The notes under the pieces are model-generated. The model did no database searches and was not told the origin of the DNA. It worked only from the letters and a program-made list of their open reading frames with translations. Positions 57,794 through 64,000 of a stretch of DNA of 64,000 bases are shown one piece after another (the first letter of the stretch is position 1; every line of letters starts with the position of its first letter). The translations under genes were made by a program, and so were the position numbers. Source of the DNA: Candidatus Altimarinota bacterium (lineage in GTDB: Bacteria > Patescibacteriota > Gracilibacteria > BD1-5 > UBA6164). The stretch lies in assembly GCA_020629795.1 (NCBI GenBank), contig JAHDCR010000001.1, positions 24,443 through 88,442 on the forward strand, in the 5' to 3' direction.

Positions 57794-58645
57794 CTATCGT
57801 GAAAGAGTATTATCTCTGCTATAACACTGAAAAATTGCATCCTCATCATACTCACTACACTCAGTTCCATACTGGAGAGTACATACTTGTGTTTCAAAGT
57901 TATAGTTTCACATATATGTCTCACATAAATCAGAAAAAATATTTGGAGTAGTATCAATCGTATCTACAGAAAATGAATCAGCACTATATATAGAAGACTC
58001 AAACATATCAGATTCCGAATCATTTTCTGGGAAAATATTTTCATCAAAATTATCATCATTGCTATCTTGAGAGAACCTCATGCTACGCATCATTGCTGGC
58101 TCTAACTCTGTATCATCGCTGCTTGATGTATCATCAGTTTGCATAATACTAGCTGCTTGTTCAAGCTCTTGGTTTGGAGTAGTTTCTTGTTCTTGAATTA
58201 TAATATTTTCTGTAGCATCACTATTATTTTCTGGAATAAATTCTTGATCCTGCATGTTGGTATCTTGCATATTTTGCTCATCCACAGGAAGCATTTTCAT
58301 CTCAAGTGAGTTACTTGGAATAGAGAGAGTTTCGTGTTCTGGTGATATCTCTAGGTCCTGTATTTCATGTATTTGATAAAAACTAAATATTCCTCCAGCA
58401 ATAAATATAAAGCTGGCAAATGCTCAAAATAATTGCATCAAGCTAAATCTTGGTGTGATATCATCTACAGTTTGAACGGCATAAATATTTGAAAGTCTAT
58501 CTCATAAATGTTGCTTGAACTCTATACTTGGAAAGGCTTTTTTTTGCGCAGATTTTATTTTTTTTGCAATACTTTGAGCATTCTCTGAAGTATTTGTATC
58601 TCCAAGAGTATCTCTTATATCATGTATATATGCATTTTTCTTCAT
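57794..58645 (-). CDS. Anti-sigma-like single-pass membrane protein
   Basis: 283 residues. The cytoplasmic N-terminal 70 residues (AQSIAKKIKSAQKKAFPSIE, FKQHLGDRLSNIY) precede one helix (LFGAFASFIFIAGGIFSFY). A highly acidic, low-complexity extracytoplasmic region (QEQETTPNQELEQAASIMQT, DDNFDENIFPENDSESDMFE) leads to a Cys-containing C-terminus. It follows the ECF sigma gene by 3 bp. This arrangement is usual for transmembrane anti-sigma factors, though no ZAS motif is seen. Confidence 0.65.
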
Positions 58646-58648
58646 GAT

Positions 58649-59200
58649 TTACATAAAAAATAAAATAAATATGGCGAGTTTAATATTTGCCTGTATCTTT
58701 TTAATTGCTCTGGAAAATGTCTTTTTACAAGCATCTTCTTTTTTATCTAGTACCTTAGCAATATGTTTGTAACTTAAATCATCCCAAATTCTCATAGTAA
58801 CGATTTCTCGCTCTAAAGACTTTAAACTATCCATATACGTAATAACTTCTTGTAGTTTAGCCTTTTGATCAATATGCTGCGCAAAATCATTACTGATTCC
58901 AGGCTCAGCTATACTCTCAATATCAATTTTTTCTTTTTTCGTTCTATAATAGTCTATAACTGTATTTTGAGCTATGCAGTATATCCAAGCCTTAAAATTA
59001 GCATTTTCCTTGTCTCCAAAAAACTCTAGTGATTTAAGTGCTTTTATCCATACTTGGCTACATATGTCTTCAGCTACTTGAGTATCCGAAGTCTTACGAA
59101 GTATAAACGCAAAGATAACATCAATGTATTTTTCATACAAGCTTTCAAACCCTGAGTAATCTCAAGCTTGAAACGCGTTAATGTATTTTCTATCTTGCAC
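58649..59200 (-). CDS. ECF-type RNA polymerase sigma factor
   Basis: 183 residues. Region 2 (VIFAFILRKTSDTQVAEDIC, QVWIKALKSL, FKAWIYCIAQNTVIDYYRTK) and region 4 (LEREIVTMRIWDDLSYKHIA, LDKKEDACKKTFSRAIKKIQ) are clear. The GTG start (VQDRKYINAFQAGDYSGFES) is chosen because it restores the full region 2.1; one Gly in it is TGA. It overlaps no other gene and is coupled to the anti-sigma-like gene downstream. Confidence 0.87.
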
Positions 59201-59330
59201 TCTCTGTAACGAATAAAAATTAAAAACGTGACAATTTCTTTCTATACTAATGATTTAACTTAAATGGAAAGTATATTTATTTGACAATATTAATATTTAA
59301 TTAACATAGTAAAAATTAATTAATTCATAT

Positions 59331-59591
59331 ATGGGAGATTTACATGAAATGTTTTGAGTGGAAGAGCCTATTTCTCCTAAAATTCGTGAAGTTTTGGGAC
59401 TTTGCTGAAATATACTAGATATAATCCCAAACCCAAAACTTAGGCTCGACTCAAAAAGGATGCTTATACAGCGATTTGCAGAAATGTGAGATACAAATAT
59501 AGATGAGTTACTTGGTTTGAATAGAACATTATCCATGAGAGATATATCACTAATGTTTAAAGATGAATTATTAGAGGCTCTAGCTAAGTAA
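59331..59591 (+). CDS. Small protein of unknown function
   Basis: 86 residues, family not recognised. Reads MGDLHEMFGVEEPISPKIRE then VLGLCGNILDIIPNPKLRLD and SMRDISLMFKDELLEALAK, probably all helical. Three TGA codons (Gly). The 3' end overlaps the convergent peptidase gene by 12 bp. Real coding is supported by an uninterrupted table-25 frame and a GGGAGAT-like A/G stretch at its start, but evidence is modest. Confidence 0.5.
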
Positions 59592-61616
59592 TCACTTCTC
59601 ACTCAAAAACGCATCAATCTCAACATCTCGTCAGAAAAAGTCTCGGAAAAGCTCTGAGGCTTTTTTAGTGGTTCAAGCTGAGAGAATTGTATCATGAAAC
59701 TTTTTAGCAACTTCTGGTGAGAAAATATCTCATGAATCCTTAAATGCTCTCCAGACTTCTTTTTCTATAATTTCTGCCCACATATAACTGTAGTATCCTG
59801 CGGCATATCATCCATCAAATATATGCGTAAAACTGGTATGTGGAGAATAAACTTCTCAGCGAGAAAGTAAGGCATTTGCATCATAATTTGCATTTACAAA
59901 TTCATCCAGCTCTTGCTCAGTTTTTGGAATATTTCAGCTATGAAGCATCATATCCATCATCGCGTAGGTATTTTGTCATAAGACTAACTGTCCATTTCAA
60001 AACGTTTCAAGCTGATCTAGCTTATCGAGCATATGATCTGGAACCATCTCCCCTGTATCTTTATGCTTCGCAAAGAGCTTCATTCATACTCTATCTCTAC
60101 ACCAGTTTTCAAGCAGCTGACTTGGAAGCTCTACAAAATCCCACTCAACATGAAATCATGAGAGGTCAGAATACTCACTCTTTGAAAGAATTTCATGGGT
60201 TGCATGTCCAAACTCATGAAACATTGTTTCTACATCTCAGAGTGTAAGTAGTGTCACTCCATCTGCTCATTTTTGAAAATTACACACATTAAGCACGATT
60301 TTTTTATAGTTCTTTTTAGGAGTTTTTCAAATACCCAAGACCTTGCTAGCAAGAGATTTTTCTCGCATTATATTTGCCCATGCTCCTGGTCTTTTCAATT
60401 CATTATAAAAATAGTCAGTAAAAAAATATGAGAGAAATATTCCATCTTTATATACTTCATAAACTGTAACATCTTCATTATATGTATCTATATTTATCTC
60501 TTTAAATTCTAGATTATAAAGTTTATATATTGTTTCAAACATTCCAGAGAGTACATTTTCAAATACAAAATACTCCTTGAGTTTTTTAGAATCAAAATCA
60601 TATTTTTCCTCCCTGAGCTTGTTCGCGTAGTATGTGACATCCCAGTTTTGAAGCTCTTGGATATTAAAATACTCTGTAATTTCATCGAGTTCTGCCTGAG
60701 CTTTCGGCTTTGCTTTCTCAGAAATATTGGAAAATAAATCTATAATCTGATCAGGTGATTCTGCCATTTTAAATTTCAGAGACAGCTCTGCATAACTTCT
60801 AAATCCTAATATTTCTGCTTTTCGCTCCCTCAGGGCAAGTATCTCTAATATTATAGATTTATTATTATATTTTCCATTACTTGCTACATTTTGCCTAGCC
60901 TCATAAAAATCTCTGCGGACACTGCTATCACTACAGTATTTCATAATAGACATATATGAACCCTGTGAGGAATCAAATAGATATCACTGTTTATGAGCTG
61001 ATTCAGCTCTTTTCTTTGCAACTAATATATCATCCTTTGGCATATCAGCTATTATAGTCTCATTTGTAATGAGGTACTCAAACTCTTTTTTACTATCTAA
61101 AACATTATTAGAAAATTTTTGCTGAATTTCTGAAAGTTTTTTACTAATAGATTTTAATTCCTCTTGTTTTTCATTTTCCAGAGCGATACCCCTCACCTCA
61201 AAGTGTTCAACTCCATCTTGAATAATCCTTCTTTGTTCAGCATCTAATTCACATTTTTCAAGACAATATTTTAACATTTCGTAGTATCTTTGTGAGTACG
61301 CAGCCTGATTTCCAAAATCTATATATTTTGGCTCAAAATCTTCTATTATTTTTCTGATAACTTCGTCTCAATGCACTGATTGATAATGCTCAAGTAGACC
61401 AAAATAATAATCCAATACTGATACATCTTCAAAAGTTTCAAAAGATATTTCACTATCTGGTATAAGAAGTTTATTTTCAAATTTTATCTTCTCTTCGTCT
61501 AAAAGTTCCTCTAATATTTCTGGAGCTAGCTCAAGAGATTCTGGAGAATATAGTAGCTTCAGATTTGGAAAATCGGTGCACTCGAGTGCTTCAATAATTT
61601 TATTTTTCAGAGTCAT
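59580..61616 (-). CDS. M3-family oligopeptidase
   Basis: 678 residues, the usual size of Dcp/PrlC-type oligopeptidases. The zinc motif HEFGH occupies residues 467-471 (ETMFHEFGHATHEILSKSEY), with the third ligand region LPSQLLENWC 25 residues later. [20 protein letters not shown] matches the M3 C-terminal signature. It degrades short peptides in the cytoplasm. The stop is TAG at 59580 because the TGA before it is read as Gly (a 4-residue extension). Confidence 0.92.
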
Positions 61617-61693
61617 ATATTGTGTTTTATTTCATATATTAGTAGAATCTATCCAAGTTTAGTGAAATATTTATTTTTTCAAGCAATTATAGC

Positions 61694-62122
61694 ATGGTAT
61701 ACAAATTGAAAACTCAAATCAATAATGCAAATGTAACTGATTTTTTAAATTCACTCGAAGATCAACAAAAAAGAGAGGATAGCTTTAAACTCCTTGATAT
61801 ATTTCGTCGCATCTCTCAATGCGAAGCAAAGATGTGGTGAAGTACTATCATAGGATTTGGGACATATACCTACAAATATGCATCTGGTCAAACATGAGAT
61901 TGGATGAGAATATGATTTTCTCCTCGAAAAACTGGCCTAAGCATTTACATTATGCCAGGATATAATTTTAGCGAAATAGAAATACTCCTATCAAAACTCT
62001 GAAAATATAAATCTGGAAAATCATGCCTCAACATCAAAAAACTTTCAGATATAGACTTGAAAGTTTTAGAAGAAATTATCCATTTTTGATTAAAAGAAAT
62101 GGAAAGAATGTATCCGGGATAA
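61694..62122 (+). CDS. DUF1801 (YdhG-like) domain protein
   Basis: 142 residues. VTDFLNSLEDQQKREDSFKL, IIGFGTYTYKYASGQTGDWM, IGFSPRKTGLSIYIMPGY and SCLNIKKLSDIDLKVLEEII together match the DUF1801 pattern (iG.G...Y.yasG...~..~vgFs.rk..lslY). The function of this fold is not established. The stop is one base from the stop of the convergent rlmH gene. Confidence 0.83.
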
Positions 62123-62123
62123 A

Positions 62124-62576
62124 TTATTTATGATACGAACTCCCTCTCTCGATTTCACTACATCTATAAATTTGCTCTAACAAAAGAGTAAAAGCTAAAC
62201 TATGTGGAAGTATCATATGCCCGAGTGAAAGCTCAAAATCTATAGAATTTTTCAGGAGTCAATAATCAAGTCCATTAGCTCAACCAATAGCGAGGATAAT
62301 ATTATTTCACGAGTTTTTTTGCGTTTCTATAATATCTCTAAATTTCTCCGTAGAAATATTTTTTCCGGTTGGAGACAAGATAATTTTATATCACTGCTGA
62401 GCATCTAATTTTTCTCTTAAAATTTTAGTTTCAGCTGAGATAATTTGCTCTGGAATTCATTTCTTAACAGGTTTTAATTCTATTATTTCAACCTGTTTTC
62501 AGAGTCGTTTTTTATACTCATCTACCGCACTTGAAAAATGCTTATGAGAATCAGCGAATATGTATATTTTTATCAT
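62124..62576 (-). CDS. rlmH: 23S rRNA (pseudouridine-1915-N3)-methyltransferase
   Basis: 150 residues, typical for the SPOUT enzyme RlmH. The C-terminal trefoil-knot motifs are IILAIGGANGLDYGLL, then FELSLGHMILPHSLAFTLLL and EQIYRCSEIERGSSYHK, matching the family's ...ILxEQiYRa...i..g.pYHk. It methylates a pseudouridine in helix 69 of 23S rRNA. The N-terminus is IKIYIFADSHKHFSSAVDEY. Confidence 0.92.
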
Positions 62577-62649
62577 AGCGTTTTTAGAAATCTTGATATT
62601 ACTCTAAAACTAACTAAAATAAATATGTTTACAATATAATTTTAGAACA

Positions 62650-62976
62650 ATGGCTAAATTTGAACTATATACGGACAAAGCTGGAGAATATAGATTTAGA
62701 CTCAAAGCTGGAAATGGACAAGTCATTCTCGCTAGTGAAGGATACTCATCAAAAGATGGAGCACTAAACGGAATAGAATCTGTAAAAGAAAACTCTCAAA
62801 ATGATGATAGATTTGAGAGAAAAGAAACAGCTACGGGATGTAAGTTTACCCTCAAAGCTGGAAACGGTCAAGCAATCGGAGAATCAGAAGTATACACAAG
62901 CGATGCTGCTTGTGAAAACGGTGTAGCCTCTGTTGCAAAAAATGCTCCGGAAGCTGAAATAGTAGAAGTAGACTAA
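62650..62976 (+). CDS. YegP-family (DUF1508) protein
   Basis: 108 residues made of two DUF1508 repeats: MAKFELYTDKAGEYRFRLKA, GNGQVILASEGYSSKDGALN, then CKFTLKAGNGQAIGESEVYT, SDAACENGVASVAKNAPEAE. Each repeat has the family's F/L-x-L-K-A-x-N-G-x-x-I/A pattern. Its precise function is not known. No TGA codons. Followed by a strong terminator. Confidence 0.88.
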   Translation: MAKFELYTDKAGEYRFRLKAGNGQVILASEGYSSKDGALNGIESVKENSQNDDRFERKETATGCKFTLKAGNGQAIGESEVYTSDAACENGVASVAKNAPEAEIVEVD

Positions 62977-63000
62977 TACTCTCTATTATCATTCTGATTA

Positions 63001-63028
63001 AAAAAAAATCCCCAAGGGGATTTTTTTT
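63001..63028. terminator. Bidirectional intrinsic terminator
   Basis: A-run, ATCCCC / GGGGAT, T-run (14-bp perfect palindrome arms). Serves the YegP-like gene and the convergent pheA. Confidence 0.9.
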
Positions 63029-63848
63029 AATATTCTCAAAGAACTCTAATATCACTAGTGAAATGTTTTAATTCTTCTAAAGCCGATATAATATTTTCAT
63101 CTGCCAAATTTCCCTCAATATCAGCCCAAAACTGAACAGAAAATGGTTTTCAAAAAGCTGGTAGATTTTCTATTTTAGTAAGGTTTACATTATTTGTTGC
63201 AAAGGCTCATAGACACTTATATAGGCTTGATGGGATATTTCTTGCTTCAAATAGAAGAGAGATTTTATCTTTCTTTTGCTCATATACATATTTTTTCACA
63301 TCTTTACGTAAACATACTACCAGAAAACGAGTAGTATTTCCTGCTTGATCTTGGATTCATTCTTCTAATATATTTAAGTCATATATCTTTGCTGCAAGAC
63401 TTGAAGAAATAGCAGCATATCATTGAAGTTTATTCTCTGAAATATGTTTTGCTGCTCCAGCAGTATCGTAAAAATTCTCTCGTAGGATATCATTATTTTT
63501 CATATAATGATAGGTCTGATCAAGAGCCTGTGGGTGCGAAATAGCTGTTTTTACATCATCTATACTATCCTCAAGAGATAATAAACAGTGGTTAATCTCA
63601 AGATTATATGTCCCTATAATAGCTGCGTCTACGCGTGAAAATGCAAATAAATTTGCATGAATCGGACCAGCATATGAGTTTTCTATAGGCAGGACTCCAA
63701 TATGCCCTTGAGAGATTTTAGACCATACTGATTCAAATGTTTCAAGCCCTGTTATTTCAGCGATTTCAGAAACTCAGAGATTTTTTGCTACTTCTAAACA
63801 GGCAATATTACTATAGGCTCCAGGCTCTCCTTGATAATAAATTTTCAT
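63027..63848 (-). CDS. pheA: Prephenate dehydratase
   Basis: 273 residues. The catalytic domain begins IYYQGEPGAYSNIACLE and contains GHIGVLPIENSYAGPIH, HPQALDQTYHYM and YDTAGAAKHISENKLQGYAA, followed by AGNTTRFLVVC, which contains the T-R-F motif. A C-terminal ACT-like domain (KISLLFEARNIPSSLYKCLG) would bind phenylalanine. It converts prephenate to phenylpyruvate. Aromatic amino-acid synthesis genes are unusual in such reduced genomes. Two bp downstream of the partial gene. Confidence 0.9.
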
Positions 63849-63850
63849 TT

Positions 63851-64000
63851 TTAGTTTTTTAATTCTATTACTTCGTATCAATCTATATTATAGATATTTC
63901 CTCATGAGAGAAATATTTCTCATCACTGATATTTTTCCAATACTCCTGTAACTATCTCTGAAGTGTAGATATTTTTGAGCTGAATACTCTTTCAAATATT
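63851..64000 (-). CDS. C-terminal end of an unidentified protein (window edge)
   Basis: 49 codons are visible, ending EIFLSGGNIYNIDGYEVIEL then KN. TGA is read as Gly in IGKS, QGGE, SGGN and DGYE. Too short to name. It lies 2 bp upstream of pheA, so it may be another step of amino-acid metabolism, but that is only position-based. Confidence 0.5.

Noticed and set aside
59840..60247. 135-codon plus-strand frame
   Set aside because: Lies wholly antisense to the HEFGH region of the oligopeptidase and encodes low-quality sequence with no family.
1..64000. Widespread pseudogenes or frameshifts (most genes split by stop codons)
   Set aside because: The interrupting codon is always TGA and both sides stay in the same frame of one recognisable family; with TGA = Gly the genes are intact.
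1..64000. CRISPR array, insertion sequences or prophage
   Set aside because: No regularly spaced direct repeats, transposase motifs or phage structural genes were seen.

Overview
The window comes from an A+T-rich bacterium that reads UGA as glycine (translation table 25), as known for Absconditabacteria (SR1) and Gracilibacteria (BD1-5/GN02). Nearly every recognisable gene has in-frame TGA codons at positions where its family has glycine (DnaG EGYMD, methyltransferase PGGKT, radical-SAM GGE). Every complete gene ends in TAA or TAG. The window also carries the decoding tRNA: a minus-strand tRNA with anticodon UCA, a U73 discriminator and an encoded CCA, behind a near-consensus promoter. All gene coordinates below were read with TGA = Gly. 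Under the standard code most of these genes would look broken.

Layout. 1-3.7 kb: partial ECF sigma factor, subtilisin-like protease, zinc-ribbon membrane protein. 3.9 kb: tRNA(UCA). 4.1-9.35 kb: plus-strand run with a channel-like membrane protein, an rRNA m5C methyltransferase, mtaB, lspA, a membrane protein and an AMMECR1 protein. 9.4-13.7 kb: two very large pseudopilins. 13.8-17.5 kb: YraN-like protein, dnaG, rpoD. 17.5-20.7 kb: large secreted surface protein.

20.75-35.1 kb is the most notable part: an elaborate His-Xaa-Ser (Hxs) type RiPP locus. It has hxsD, a 61-codon gene, hxsB and a 130-residue candidate precursor in which all nine histidines lie in H-x-S or H-x-N triplets. Around these are three more radical-SAM-type proteins (one with two radical-SAM domains in tandem), two 2OG-Fe(II) oxygenases, an HExxH peptide-modification protein, an asparagine-synthetase-like enzyme, a TPR protein, an unrecognised protein, a membrane-anchored protein and a prepilin-peptidase-like membrane protein. 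The likely flow is HxsD/HxsB acting on the precursor, followed by hydroxylation and amidation or cyclisation by the accessory enzymes; that flow is inferred.

35.2-37.6 kb: ppaC, an NMN adenylyltransferase, frr, rpmG. 37.6-45.3 kb: six tandem paralogous pseudopilins with fibrinogen-like C-termini. 45.4-48 kb: rpsU, rbfA, ftsQ, an RsbW-like ATPase, HU. 48.1-53.3 kb: type IV pilus assembly operon (PilX/W/V/FimT-like minor pilins, PilC/GspF, PilO- and PilN-like, a small two-helix protein). 53.3-59.2 kb: membrane protein, PrsW protease, beta-propeller protein, anti-sigma-like protein, ECF sigma factor. 59.3-64 kb: small protein, M3 oligopeptidase, DUF1801 protein, rlmH, YegP-like protein, pheA and a partial gene. 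Genes are very tightly packed and there is no gene-free stretch over 300 bp. Pilins and surface proteins are plentiful, which fits a small episymbiotic cell that depends on contact with a host.
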